The notes below the pieces were generated by a model. That model did not search any database. It was not told the DNA's origin and saw only the letters and a program-made list of their open reading frames with translations. A DNA stretch of 64,000 bases, taken from Apostichopus japonicus (taxonomy: Eukaryota; Echinodermata; Holothuroidea; Aspidochirotida; Stichopodidae). Positions 25,301 through 39,477 of the stretch are shown one piece after another. The stretch's first letter is position 1. Every line of letters begins with the position of its first letter. The stretch spans positions 7,791,001-7,855,000 of the forward strand of contig NC_092582.1 of assembly GCF_037975245.1 (NCBI RefSeq), in the 5' to 3' direction. A program made the position numbers and the translations under genes.

Positions 25301-25334
25301 GAAGATAGAAAACGACTGGAGAAGATCACTGGTC
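16348..25334. other. Nine kilobases without recognised genes
   Basis: Read on both strands, this stretch shows only short open frames with AT-rich, biased composition. Homopolymers occur at 22931 (C10, T8) and 24665-24703 (T runs). No exon with paired splice sites and coherent frame was found. It may be intronic to the gene starting at 14311. Confidence 0.45.
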
Positions 25335-26790
25335 ATTACAATAGGCTCCATATGATGTGTTCATAATTCATATAAAATTAAAAAATTTAAAAGCTTTATA
25401 TTTCATGCCAATGAACAGAGCCTATAATTAATGTCAATTAATGTTCAATTGCAATTATTATCCATAACAAAGTGGCTGAATAATGGATGCAAACAATGTC
25501 CATTAGTTGTGTATTCTGAGTGCACCATTACAAATGGCTCCATATGACTTTTTCATATACTATTTCACAATGTAGAAGCTTTCATTTCATGACAATGAAC
25601 AGCTTTTATTAATGTCAATTAATGTTCAAAACTGCAGTATTATCCATAGAAAAGTGGCTGAGTAATGGAGCGCAAACAATGTCCATTAGTTGTGTATTCT
25701 GAGTGCACCATTACAATAGACACCGTATATGATATTTTCATATACTTTTTCACAATTTAGAAGCTTTTCATTTCATGCCAATGAACAGAGCCTATAATTA
25801 ATGTCAATTAATGTTCAATTGCAATTATTATCCATAACAAAGTGGCTGAATAATGGATGCAAACAATGTCCATTAGTTGTGTATTCTGAGTGCACCATTA
25901 CAAATGGCTCCATATGACTTTTTCATATACTATTTCACAATGTAGAAGCTTTCATTTCATGACAATGAACAGCTTTTATTAATGTCAATTAATGTTCAAA
26001 ACTGCAGTATTATCCATAGAAAAGTGGCTGAGTAATGGAGCGCAAACAATGTCCATTAGTTGTGTATTCTGAGTGCACCATTACAATAGACACCGTATAT
26101 GATATTTTCATATACTTTTTCACAATTTAGAAGCTTTTCATTTCATGCCAATGAACAGCTTTAACTAATGTCAATTAATGTTCAATTGTAGTAAACATTT
26201 ATCCATAGCAAAGTGGCTGAGTAATGGATGCAAACAATGTCCATTAGTTGTGTATTCTGAGTGCACCATTACAAATGGCTCCATATGATGTTTTCATATC
26301 TATTTCACAATGTAGAAGCTTTTCATTTCATGACAATGAACAGCTTTTATTAATGTCAATTAATGTTCAATTGCAGTATTATCTATAGCAAAGTGGCTGA
26401 GTAATGGAGCGCAAGCAATGTTGGTTAGTTGTGTATTCTGAGTGCACCATTACAAATGGTTCCATATGATGTTTTCATATACTATTTCACAATTTAGAAG
26501 ATTTTCATTTCATGCCAATGAATAGCTTTAATGTCAATTAATGTTCAATTGTAGTAAATATTTATCCATAGCAAAGTGGCTGAGTATTGGCTGCAACGAA
26601 TGTCCATTAATTGTGTATTCTGAGTGCACCATTACAATAGGCTTTTCTTTCATGCGAATGAACAGCTAATTAATGTCAATTAATGTTCAATTGTAGTGTT
26701 ATCTATAGCAAAGTGGCTGGCAGGCTGAGTAATGGCTGCAAACAATGTTGGTAATAGTTAATAATTAGTTGTATAATTCTGAGGGCATGA
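25335..26790. repeat. ~183-bp satellite with 370-bp higher-order repeat
   Basis: The landmark GTGTATTCTGAGTGCACCAT recurs at 25509, 25692, 25879, 26062, 26250, 26431 and 26613, spacings 183, 187, 183, 188, 181 and 182. Alternating units form dimers: 25380-25750 and 25752-26122 are nearly identical over about 370 bp. Each unit contains an AATGTCAATTAATGTTCAAT core. Later units are more diverged and the array decays after 26700. Confidence 0.95.
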
Positions 26791-27420
26791 CTGTGCTTGA
26801 GTTCATGCATGGATGTAATTCTTTTGATATGTCAGGAAACCATGTATTCCACTGTCACCATTAAATGGTCATCGTTGTCCAAAGTTTTGTTGGACAAGCT
26901 ATTGTAGGCAAAACAAAGAGGCAGACAACATTCTTGTCATACAAAACTTTGGACAATTAAAAAAGTTATAAAGTGAAGTATGTAGTAGAAGAGTAATTTA
27001 GATTGTTTTAAAGTCTTTGTGTTTCTTTAACACATTTTTAAATTGGCACTAAATGGCAAGAACATGGCATGATCAAAGAAGGCAATGTATTGTATTTCTC
27101 AATAATATAGCAGAGCTAGATTCATTTACTTCAGATGTAGACTTGCCACAATACATACCAATAAAAGGCACTATTTGTTATTCTCGTTCCATCAGTGCAG
27201 TGTATTATTCCTAATCATCATCTTCTTCCGGTCATTTACCTGAAAGGCACTCTCGCGTTTCTCTCATCAAATTTGTGGCTCAGTGTAATAATGTAACTTA
27301 GCCTAGGTATAATGTAACATGTAGTCATCAAATAAATTGTGTGATTTGCTTTTTCTTATTCAAATCACCTAGAGTTGAGAGGTACACTCTAGGTTTATTT
27401 CTACAGCACTTGGCTATTTA
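26791..27420. other. Spacer between two satellites, with a 16-bp hairpin
   Basis: It contains the perfect inverted repeat 26875-26890 / 26941-26956 (TTGTCCAAAGTTTTGT and its complement, 50-base loop). Otherwise unremarkable. Confidence 0.55.
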
Positions 27421-28575
27421 TACTCCGTATGTATATAAATGTGGCTATATACACTATGTGGCTATATACTCCATATGTATGTGGATATATAAACTCTATG
27501 TATAAATGTGGGAATATACACTATATAGATGTGGCTATATATACTCCATATGTATGTGGATATATAAACTCTACATATATAGATGTGGCTATATGCACTA
27601 TATATGCTGCTATATACTCTAGGTACAGTATATATATTGGGCTATACATATACAATATCTGTGGCTATATATACTCTGTATGTGGCTATGTATTCACTAC
27701 ATATATGTGGCTACAGTATATACTCTACAGTTTATATATAGCTGTGGCTATAAAGGACTCTATGTGGCTATATGTATACACTATATATATATGTGGCTAT
27801 ATACTCTAGGTATATATATTGGGCTATACATATACAATATCTGTGGCTATATATACTCTGTATGTGGCTATGTATTCACTACATATATATGTGGCTACAG
27901 TATATACTCTACAGTTTATATAGCTGTGGCTATAAAGGACTCTATGTGGCTATATGTATACACTATGTATATGTGGCTATATACTCTAGGTATATATATA
28001 TTGGGCTATATACAATATCTGTGGCTATATATACTCTGTATGTGGCTATGTATTCACTACATATATGTGGCTACAGTATATACTCTACAGTTTATATAGC
28101 TGTGGCTATAAAGGACTCTATGTGGCTATATGTATACACTATATATATATGTGGCTATATACTCTAGGTATATATATTGGGCTATACATATACAATATCT
28201 GTGGCTATATATACTCTGTATGTGGCTATGTATTCACTACATATATGTGGCTACAGTATATACTCTACAGTTTATATAGCTGTGGCTATAAAGGACTCTA
28301 TGTGGCTATATGTATACACTATGTATATGTGGCTATATACTCTAGGTATATATATATTGGGCTATATACAATATCTGTGGCTATATATACTCTGTATGTG
28401 GCTATGTATTCACTACATATATGTGGCTACAGTATATACTCTACAGTTTATATAGCTGTGGCTATAAAGGACTCTATGTGGCTATATGTATACACTATGT
28501 ATATGTGGCTATATATATTCTAGGTATATATCTGTGGCTATATACTCTATGTGTACTATACATGTATATCGCTAT
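27421..28575. repeat. ~180-bp satellite built from GTGGCTATAT submotifs
   Basis: The landmark GGGCTATA recurs at 27639, 27821, 28003, 28179 and 28359, spacings 182, 182, 176 and 180. Each unit holds several copies of GTGGCTATATactc-like ~20-bp submotifs. Overlapping forward open frames of up to 152 codons (WLYTLGIYIG, CGYIYSVCGYVF) arise because the motif lacks stops; they are not genes. Confidence 0.95.
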
Positions 28576-31500
28576 ATACACTACATGAAATGGAAGTGCT
28601 CTAAAAAACTTTTATGGCTTAATGAGTAAAGCACTCCCTAAACTCAACTTTGAAAATATAATCTCCTACACAAGCTTACTGAGCAGGTGACATATTGTAA
28701 CACAGGTCTATTTCCTGGAAACAACATAATGAACATATTTTTAACATGATCTATAGAATCTTGAAGAATGTCTGTATAATGATGCGACCATGTGCAGAGC
28801 TATAATAAGATCTTGTTTCATGCGCTATACAGCGTTAGGAACATTATTTAAATTTATTTCCAGTATATGGAATCTCATGCAAATTTTTTAGTGGATTAAG
28901 CATGAACATGAACCAAGGAATGCTTTGAAATTCTATTGTGGGAGACAATTACAAGAAACAGCTACAGTTTGGCCAAATTGAGGGTTAAAAAAAAATTCTT
29001 CATTTTTTTTTTAAAAGTTAGCCTTCTCTTTGTCAGCCCTTCCCATTTCTGTTATTTAAATAATGATCTTAACGAGTCTGCTTAAATCCTAACCATTTAT
29101 CTAGTTCAGCCCGAAATGTTTAACATTTAATCGTATAAAAATTAGGGCTTAACTAAGGGTTAAATAATTTACACAATATTCACATCGTGGAACCTACAGT
29201 AAGCGAGTCAACCTGAGGAATAATGTTGTTGGTTATCTTTGAACATTTTAGGATCTTCCAAAATATATAGTGTGTGGTACTGTAGATCGCTGTACATATC
29301 AAAGACATCAATCTTTTGACAGACCTAAAAACCCAAAGGAAATTTATTGCTAATAATGTATGCATGCCATTTTCCAAGGCAGGATGATGTATACTGTTGC
29401 AACATCCAGTTATATTGCTAGAGGTGTTTACATTATATGTAAGTAGATAATGCATATCAGATTTAGTCTGAGCTCTATTATAATTTTAAGTAAAATTCAA
29501 ATTCTGGGACAATATAGTGCTATATTTTATGGTAACTTGAATTAAGCATTAAGAAATCCTGCCCTGTAGTATTCTAGATGTCTATACTATACTTTTCGTT
29601 AGGAGGTCTCCTTTTGAAATTCAGTAAATTAGTAACGTCCGTTAAGAGTAATAACTTGCTGTATAGTTACAGTCAGTGTCAGAACTCTCTCATGGAAGTA
29701 ATAAGTACGGGAATTCTAATCCACTGAAACCGAAAGTTGTATTAATTGCTCATTCTTCAGGTTATATTTAAGGTTTTCCAATCCCATCAGCTTCATTTAA
29801 ACATATATCAATATCGTATTAAACGTTTAATTCATAAATTTCTCATCATGTTCAAATGACAACATGAATTACCAGACGTATTCGTGATGATCTATGCAGT
29901 TTAAAGTAAAAAATGTTCAATTCGTATTGTCAGTCCATACAGTCTAGCGAAGGGTTGAACCATCCCAGCAGTCTGCGTGAGGGAAACAAAATAAAATCTA
30001 GACTCTCTGAGTTTATTCATGTGTGCTTTAATTGTATGATTGAATATAAGCCACATACTGCAGGGATTGGTTGCAATCTTCGGTTGAGTATGATGAAAAT
30101 CGACAGCAACGAAGTTTGACGGTGAAATCATGTGGCGTAATTGATTGATTGGTGTTTATATTAATCCTATACAGTCACTGGTTTGTGTTGGACATGAACT
30201 CATCGAGTCTATAGATGGCGCCACAGAAATAAAAACATTGCGACATCAGCAAGGGTCAATACTGAAGTATGTACAGACTCTTTTCAGCTGACAGTCTGGA
30301 ATAAATCAACTTTGATGATATGACATGCTATTTGTAATTCATTAATAACATAGCAAAGCAGTAGTTAATCAAATTAAACATTTCATTAAAGAACGGAGAC
30401 TAATTATCAACTGCTAGTTTGTTGTAATTAAACCATAATAACATTTCTTCCAAATCTGGAAAAAAGTTTGTTGCAAGCCTTTTCACTTATTAAAGGAGAC
30501 ATCAACATGCACTGTAATCTAGACCTAACACACTAAAATGTAGCAGAGGTAAGTTAGCCTAGCCTAGCTATATGTTCATCAAAAACAGAGCTGGGTTGAA
30601 GTTGATAAATTGCAGCTGTGATGCTCACTAATATACTGGTAGTTTATGTATGTAAGATTACTCATGTTTACAATAAATGCCTGCAGTACAGAATACTAAT
30701 TGTTCATATTCTGGCCAGAAATGAATATTCATGTGGTTTTGAAAGTTTACCAGCTAGATCTCTGCTAATTTAATTCTTCAACCTATGACAGTATAGTTCA
30801 AGTTGAAGGTGAATTACATCCAAAGAAGATGAGTACATTTTATAATGTTGTAGAATAGCTGCATGTACAGTATACCACAGAAGTAGTGTAGCAGTTGGGT
30901 TTAAATGCAGGGAATATTTCACTTAAATAATAGACCTTGCTGCAGCTAATATGCCAATCTGGATATATGTATCAATTCTATTTATCATGTAATATATCTG
31001 GCATAATAATTTGTTTGGGTAGAATTTAGATACAGTACACCATGCAGATTGTTACATTCAGGCATCATGCAATAAAAAAATACGATCATGTGAGGTGCTC
31101 ATGAATATTCATTAGAAATGATTGATTTGTTATGAGAGCATCTAGATTAACATGCAAAATTGCCTCATGTTCCCTTGCAGTGTGAATGTTTAAACCCTCT
31201 GAATGAACCTGACCCTCATCATGTACCCCTCTGATCACCAGCTGTATCTCTCTGCCCGGTTATTATACATGTACACATTACAAAGTGTGGAGTTGCAGGT
31301 CACATTACATTGGCCCTATCATTCATCCCTCTGTTAATTCACCTGAGCTGTACCTATCTACCTATGGTTGCATAATGATTCGCCATTACAAGGTGCAGGC
31401 GTTATACATAATAATGTCTTACTATAGTTGTGTCAGTCGGCTCATGATGGATGAGGACCGGTATTACTGTTTACTCTAAGAGGTCTAACATCTCTTCAGT

Positions 31501-32640
31501 CGAATTGTATATTCGCAAAGATAAATCTTTTCTGCAGAATATATTAGAAAGTAATGCGATACAGAGATGTGAATTTCACATAATGGCAACGTTACGTACG
31601 TTTTCTTTCTTTCCGTTTTCTTAATTTTAGAACTCCTGCTATTGTTTATATTTGAAGTTGCTAGAGAGAGTGCATTGTTGCCATAACTAAAGTCGTGAGT
31701 TTTTGTGAAGTATATTTTGGGTCTCGAGATATATTGCATCGCAAATAAATTTATTTCCAAACTCTCGCACAGCCACATATATATCGCATTCTGTTCTCTA
31801 ACCTTTTTATTGCAGCTTTCTGTCTCATTGCTGTTTGTGGAAGAAAATCAGAGAGGCGAGTTATTTATGTTTCGTTCCAACCCAAAAAAAAAAGGAAAAA
31901 AAAAATCCCTTAGCAAAAATATTTGAAATGGTTTATGGGTAGCTGACACTCCAACCCTATCAGTCGGTTATTTTGGTTAGACGTTAGCAATGTCAAGGAT
32001 TTCAAGATTGGTTGTCTGCCTGACCTCAAAAGGCCAATTAGCAACCATTTCTGTGATTGCCTCCAGGAACTGATGGCGTTTTATATGTCAAAATGATGAT
32101 GAGTTTTGTAGTTCCTTCTCTTAGTTCAATTGCCATCGAAGAGAAAGCTGGCCGTTTCGAGAGAAGTTTGACGGGTTGATTTTTTTAACCAACAAACCCT
32201 CGATCGCTCGTGACGGAAGTTTGTTTGATGTATGGAAAACATAACATCTGCTGGCAGAGGCCCTGTATACATTGGCAGACTCCAACCCAAAGTTTCTTTG
32301 GAGATGGATCGCCATGCTCTTGTTTTGCTTTCTCCTCTCAAAGTGTGAAGATGCAAATTTTCCGTGCTCTCTACGTAAATACTAAATTGCACGGGAGCAC
32401 AAAATTAAAATCCAGTTCAGCTTTTCTATAATGATTTATACTGATTATACATTGATAAATTGACCAATCAGATCAACCCATCTTGTCAACCGAAAATATT
32501 TCTCTTGAGGAATGACAGTGTGTAGTTAGATTCTAGATTGATGATGCTAACATACATTGTGTCAATATTTATTGAGGTGGAGACATATTTTCAAAGACAG
32601 AAATTACTTGCAATATATTTATCTACTTTGTTCCTCTCCT
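28576..32640. other. Four kilobases without recognised genes
   Basis: AT-rich unique-looking DNA. A good acceptor-like run at 31798-31815 (CTAACCTTTTTATTGCAG) is followed by an open frame but has no usable donor, so no exon is called. Confidence 0.4.
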
Positions 32641-32648
32641 ATCTCTCT

Positions 32649-32665
32649 TGTAGATATAGATATAG

Positions 32666-32724
<59 letters not shown>

Positions 32725-32735
32725 TATATATATGC
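32649..32735. repeat. (TA)n microsatellite
   Basis: GATATA repeats pass into about 30 TA units, ending TTCATATATATATGC. Confidence 0.95.
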
Positions 32736-34806
32736 ACTCCAATGTACCTAGCTTATGACAACGGGTAAACATTCTTGAAGTTTACATCATAAAAGTAAAA
32801 CCTAATAGCAGTTTTCCTTTTAAAATGATCATTTCCAACAAGAAGGTTACATAATACATACAGTACTAATAAATTATTCAGTATCGCATCGCAAAATGTT
32901 ATTCAAGATGGGCAAATTGTTTATGCAGTACAAAGAAGTATAGCAGTGTCTTTTACACAGTAACCATAGTATTTTGTAAAGGCGTGTTCAGAGCCTTCAA
33001 AACTGCTATGCAAACTTAGAGCACTAAATTAGATTTTAAGCTATTTAAATTCAACATCCCTCTTGAGCAGTAATTTATGCAGCTGCCTTAAAGTATTGCA
33101 TAAGTTATAACCACAGCTGAATGTATACTGCAGTTCATCTACCTCATATACATTGACAGCACAATCACAATCCTTGTCTCCCCCCCCCCTCCCCATCCTC
33201 TTTACTCAATACTTAATTGCACATTTACTCTATAGTTAATTATACTGTACATGACTTATGGTAAACTCAATGAAAGTAAAAAGATAACACTTCTAAAAGA
33301 AATCATTGATTTTTTCATTATGTTATATTGGAAATACTTCCAAGTACAACAACATCATTTGACTCGGGGGTTCAGATATTACGATCGAAGAGACGTATCA
33401 ATTAGTCATGGAAGGTAAATTATCTATCCCTGTCAGGGATTCCGACGAGTAATTCTCCCGATGCCTAGGAGGATAGGCTGTTATTACGGACTCAAGAAAT
33501 GCCATAAATATGTCACCTTGGGGCAAGCAGTGTAACACTGTCCTATCCTGGTAGTAATTAAAAACCAAAAGGAAAGATCTGTCATATTTACAGATCTTCT
33601 TTTTCGTTCTGCATACATGTACGTGAGACTCGAGAGATCATTATAATGGCGTATTGACACAGTTTCTGTGACATTTAAACCTACTCTAGTTTTTGTTTTA
33701 GTTTTGGACATCTCATTTTGATTAATGATTGGACGAGTTTATATGAATGTCAAGTCAAGAACACTTCCAGTGAATTAGAACTTATTTCTTTAATGTGAAA
33801 TGATATATACTGTACATGTACACAACAGTCACAACAGGGGATGGGGTGGGGGAGAGATAGAGGATGTGGAGATGGTTGGAGGAGCGTGGATCGAAGGAAG
33901 CAGGAGATTGCATGTTGACAGCAGGCCCCAGAACAAACGTTGAAAAAAATTCTCAGAAATGATCAGTAAACTAATTAAAAAATGACCTAATACACAGATA
34001 TTTGGCGAGGGGATGAGGATTGGGGGAGGGAGGGAGGGGTGGAGACTACTGTATTTTTGTTACGTAATTGATGTTGAGTCACAGTAGATCAAGTTTGAAG
34101 TTGTTGATGGCACTTTAACCAGCATACAGAATGTTTCATGGTACCGTGTAGATTTGCGAGAAATATATCTGCCAATTTATTTAACTAAGTGTGACCCATG
34201 TGTGGGTAGTATGTAAAGTAGATTTAAAGTCAGATGTTGGAATCATATATGTAGATGAAGTGCGGTAGTCTGCCAGGTGTATTATCATAATCAATTCCTC
34301 AGAGTGACTGTTGCATAAACATCTTGTCAGATATATCCTATACTAGCATTAGTTTGCATATATCCCAGCTGTGGTTACTGTAGGTTTTATCCTTTGCTCC
34401 ATACCACACGATGGTGATTATAATGTAGACATCTCTCTCTGAAGTGAAATCTGTGGGGAGGGGAATTATTTAACCAGCTATCCTTTAATAAATGGATATA
34501 TTATTGTGAGCAAGGTGTGGCAGTGTGCAGTTGTGTTATCTCAAATATGTTTCCAATCTGTTAAAATGTCTTCAGGTTACATCATCAGTACTGAGACACA
34601 TTATATAATTGTTTTTTTATTTCATGATGGTGCCTTGATGACCTATTAAAGCTGTGGGTCAGTTCATCGAAAGACAGACGTTTATGTCCACTAGTTAGTT
34701 TCTTTTGATGTCTTCATGATTTAGTCATGCAGTTAAAGGAAAGAACATGTTGTACAGCTGTTTGTGTATAGTACAGTGTTCTGAGTTTTTCAACTCACTA
34801 CAATTT

Positions 34807-34810
<4 letters not shown>
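32736..34810. other. Unannotated stretch
   Basis: G-rich patches at 33838-33900 and 34005-34045 (GGGGA/GGGAGG) and a C10 run at 33181. No gene recognised. Confidence 0.4.
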
Positions 34811-35221
<411 letters not shown>

Positions 35222-35225
<4 letters not shown>

Positions 35226-38200
35226 GAAATCGTTGGAAAAATGAGTTGGAAAATCCAGAACAGTGAAAAAACTTTGAAACCGGTAAGGAAGGTCATAATT
35301 CCTGTAGGCGCTTTATATATAATTAGCACTTCTACTGTTGTCCAAGCCGGGAACACATAGATTGAAGTGTTGATTTATCATCCATGAAGACAGAGTTAAG
35401 GTTCAAGATGTCTGCTTTACTTTGATTCAGGTATCAGTTAAATTACTTTTACTGCCGAAAAGTGCGCAGCTCTGTTTTTTTCTCGGTTAAGTTCCTCTTC
35501 TCTATCAGCCTGAAATTATATCAAGAAGCATCTTTTCACAACAAGAATCCATATCACTTGACTAAATGATGTACCTGACAAGGCATACTGGATACTTTAT
35601 CACTATATCAATAACTATTAATTTCCCGTAAATTTTGCTCGTACTGTATAGAGTCCATTTTAAGCATCGATCAAAGTAAATCGCTGAAAGCAGGGTGGGG
35701 GGGGGGGGCAAGTGGAGAGGGAAAGAAGATGGAATAAGGCAAATTGCCAATTACGCGAAAGTACCTTGTGTGAGCAAATGTACCATGTGCGTGTAAAGCT
35801 CTTTAGATAAGTTTCACTAATATCTATGTTCCATGTGGGGATGTTTTTAACCTGCTGTGTATTTTGAGATGAACAATGTCATTTACTGAATCAGAGACCA
35901 ATCACAGAAATGATTGTTCCTCAAATATCTAGATCAATGTCATTAAGTTTGGCCTTCTAAGCTTTCTGGTTTAAAGTATAAGTTTGAGAGCATTTAGCTG
36001 CTCAATTCTCTCTGACGTTCTACCTTTTTTGTGGCCATTCAAATTGGTGCAGCCTATTGCAATCTTTGATAAGAGTCAGTCGATGAGGCATGTGTGGAGG
36101 GCACAGACTAGGGGAGAGGTGGAGGGGAAGGGGTGGGGGCTGGAAGTTTAATATACATGGTAAATTTGAAGGAAGTATGTCAGCAGCTCATCATCAACAT
36201 GACTGTTAAATACAAGGGAGCTAATTAACTTAGAACTAAAGGATATGAGATTTGCATAAACAGTATATCAATCAACTATAACCAATTAACTATAACCAAT
36301 CAAGACCTGTATTTTCTTATAATTTCCAAGCTATTTTATTGTCTTTAAAACCAAGAACAATAAAATCAAGGAACAATTTTTTTTAAAAACATATCTTGTG
36401 TGGTTTGAAGCAGGTCATTTAAATGCGTTACTCTCTGAGTCATCAGCGCATGCATGCATATGCAACGATCGAAGCCAGTATCTGTCAACCAGGAGAAATC
36501 TTTATAGTCGGCGGCGTGCAGTTACAATTTCCCAATTAAAACACAGTAGCAAGGCACGACCGCTGTAACTTAGGGAGCCCTCGATCACATCGTCATTTTG
36601 CCAGCGAGATCGTAACAATTTCTATCGTGTACCGCTCTCCGATTGCCCTGAAGACATTTGATCAGTTGAAACAAAAGGATGATGGGCAATACAAACTGCA
36701 TACTTGGTCGCTATTTAATCGGCAAACGTCACCCCTCTTTATGTAGGTCATAGCTTGACGTCACAGTTTGGTTTGCTGACAGTCACCCTAGAGGAATGCC
36801 GCGGTAGCGATGCTCTGCCTTGAATTTTTTTGTTTTGCTATCGACTTTGTCGCAACGAAGTGATTTAACTTTGAAGAGTTCCCCCTTTTTTTTTGTAAGA
36901 GTGTGCCTCTATCATATACAGGGATAGGCTGTGAGCTAGGGGTGTGCATTAAGTAGAAATAGCTAGCAGCACTGTACAGTAGGACATCTGCCAGGCTCAA
37001 GGTTCAACCTTAGCTTAATAATGTCACCTGGGTCTGTTTTGTAGAAGAAAAAAAAAATTAAGGGTCGTGGGATAGATTTTCAACGAAATTCATCGCAACT
37101 TTTATTGCTGTGCTATCTCAAATTACAAGTCAGTGGATTTTGCAGCATAGAATACACATGTTGTTTAAGATATACAGATCTTAATTTCAACATCAATGCC
37201 CAAGAGAGGCTCTGTGATTTTCCTTGTCATAAAATATTTCACTTAGGTAAACCTGGTTATAGTTTACAGAACAAATGAGTTACATTTTTTTCCAGCAAAA
37301 CCCAGAACCAGAACATGAGAGAGTTTGACCATAACAATGCAAAGTTATTTCTGACATACCCTTAGGATACGATTGCCATTTTAGTCACTTAAGAATGATG
37401 GTTTGTCATTCTTGTGCCACCACAATTTACCATTAACCAATTTAAAAACTACATTTTGTGTGATGGACTCGTTAACACTCTGTACCGTATGAGTCAGACA
37501 CAGATACACACTTTTGTTGCCATGGAGATTTTCTTACCGAATGAGTCTAGCTACAAATCACTTTCTGACACCGACCTTTCAGGTTCATACCATGTTTCAT
37601 AAATAATTTTTCTGTTTTCATAGCCATGTCATGTTACACATTGTAAATGCATGATAAACAGCTGGATGATGCCATATATTTTGTATGAAGTTCAGTTGAC
37701 ACTACCACACATTTCCTAGTTTTTGACACACATGCCGTTCCACAAGTTTTAGAGTACAACTGAAGGAATTAAAGTAAGGTATGAATTACTCCACCAAGAT
37801 CGTGTGATTCATCTTAGCGAGATGGCTAATCTAAAGTACACATGGTTCATTGATGGTCAGTGTAGTCTTGTGAACCGTATAATAAAATCAAGGTTAAGGT
37901 GATTATTTTGTTTTCTTTCGGTAGACCGTGCGGCAGAGACCTAGTTGTTGCTTTCACATCACATATTATCTTGTTAGTTATAAGGAGATTTGTGTAAGAG
38001 CAGCGCTTCAGCCGATACTATAAATCCCACAGCAAGTGAAGTGAAAGCTTAAATACACTGTGTGAAAAAGGTAGATCTCCTTGTAACCAAAAACAGCCAT
38101 CAGCAATTTGCCATGGCTTTAGTGAGTGGTGGCATTACTGTACCTAGAAAAGACAAGTGTTTTATGTTTAAAATGAAACATTTTATATGCTACAATACTT

Positions 38201-39248
38201 GAGAGTGGAGCTGATGTTTTAATTGTGACTTCAATTCAGTATTCCAACAAGGCTGTATGTTGATGGTATTGCCAGTTTCATTTCTGTCTACTATTTTAAA
38301 TATTGATAGTATTATATAGTAAAAACCAAGTTATGTTCATTATTAATAATGGCCCCAATTGGGTGTTCATGACAGTTATCTCTGTCTCTCATAAATTATA
38401 AAATATTGATGGTTGGGATTGTGTTTCCTTCTAAGGATTGTCTAATAACAATGAATTAAAATGTCATTGTGAGGAAGAAATCGCATAGAGGATTGGCAGT
38501 AAAATGAGGGAACTTACAGGTTGAGCATGACCGACCAGTATTTGACATTTTAGCAAAATTGGGGGACAGACTACTGTTGACCTTGAATAATTATATTTAG
38601 TTTTAAACAGCAATGTATTTTTCATAATTACATAAATATTTCGACTATGCAATTAAATTTCTTTAATTAAAATGAAAAAAGTGCAGATCTGATGTAAAGT
38701 ATATATGTGTATTTAAAAAGACTGATTCTAAATTTAGGTTTTTATGTTTGGAATTGTACTAAAATACAACCGTTTAATTTTCAGCTTGCTTTTATAATAT
38801 AAAGCTGGTGATTAATTGCCAGACTGTATGCTATCATGCAGGCACTGTTTACTTCAAAACCTACAGTATCAGATGGCAGCCTATGTTTGGTTTCATGAAT
38901 CAGACTGTTTACTTAGAAACTGTTTACTAGGGCTGTCTTTTAGTAGACCAAAATTGCACTAGTAGTTAGTAATGATGAAATTATGCAAAAGCGTTCATAT
39001 CATTGTCAACGAAAATGACACCATTAAAACATCAATTTGGTAGGGCTCAAACCTTTTCATGTGCATTGAAGTTCATTAAATAGATGATTGATAAATGTAA
39101 CAGTTAGGGGCAGCTGATTGGTTTAAATAGACATTTAGATTATCTTTACTTTATCGAGGAGTATCAAGTAGCGAGGAGTAATAAAGGTGTGGACATTTAC
39201 GTGGCTCAATTTGAAATGCATAAGATTAGTGCTGTTTGGTATTTGTTA
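35222..39248. other. Four kilobases without recognised genes; CpG-richer patch at 36420-36800
   Basis: Within 36420-36800 CpG is clearly more frequent than around it, and a full CRE palindrome TGACGTCA lies at 36756-36763. This may be a regulatory region, but no exon could be tied to it. The remainder is AT-rich without recognised features. Confidence 0.35.
36756..36763. promoter_or_regulatory. CRE consensus TGACGTCA
   Basis: A perfect 8-bp CREB/ATF palindrome lies in the CpG-richer patch. Binding is inferred from the consensus only. A second perfect site is at 51554-51561. Confidence 0.3.
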
Positions 39249-39474
39249 TTATACAACACCTAATTATATTCCGGCCATTTGATTGGTCAATTGCTCGTCG
39301 ATTGCATGCAAAATCCACTCTATTGCATGCTATGATGATAGAACAATGCGTTATACTTTTTTGATAGCACTTTTTTCAATGGTAAGAGAGCAGAGAAACA
39401 TGTCTGTTCAAAACAATCTGTTGCATGAGTGCATTTTACATCCAATTATATCCAAATTTGAAGGTGTTGTATAA
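39249..39474. mobile_element. Small inverted-repeat element (candidate MITE)
   Basis: The ends are TTATACAACACCT and its exact complement AGGTGTTGTATAA (13 bp), 226 bp apart. No clear target-site duplication was seen. It directly adjoins the hairpin at 39478-39636. Confidence 0.5.
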
Positions 39475-39477
39475 AAC

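Noticed and set aside
27429-28523. Overlapping forward frames of 126-152 codons rich in WLY, CGYI
   Set aside because: All three frames come from the GTGGCTATAT satellite and change with unit length.
31816-31925. Possible exon after a good acceptor at 31815
   Set aside because: No donor keeps a useful frame and the sequence ends in poly-lysine from an A-rich run.
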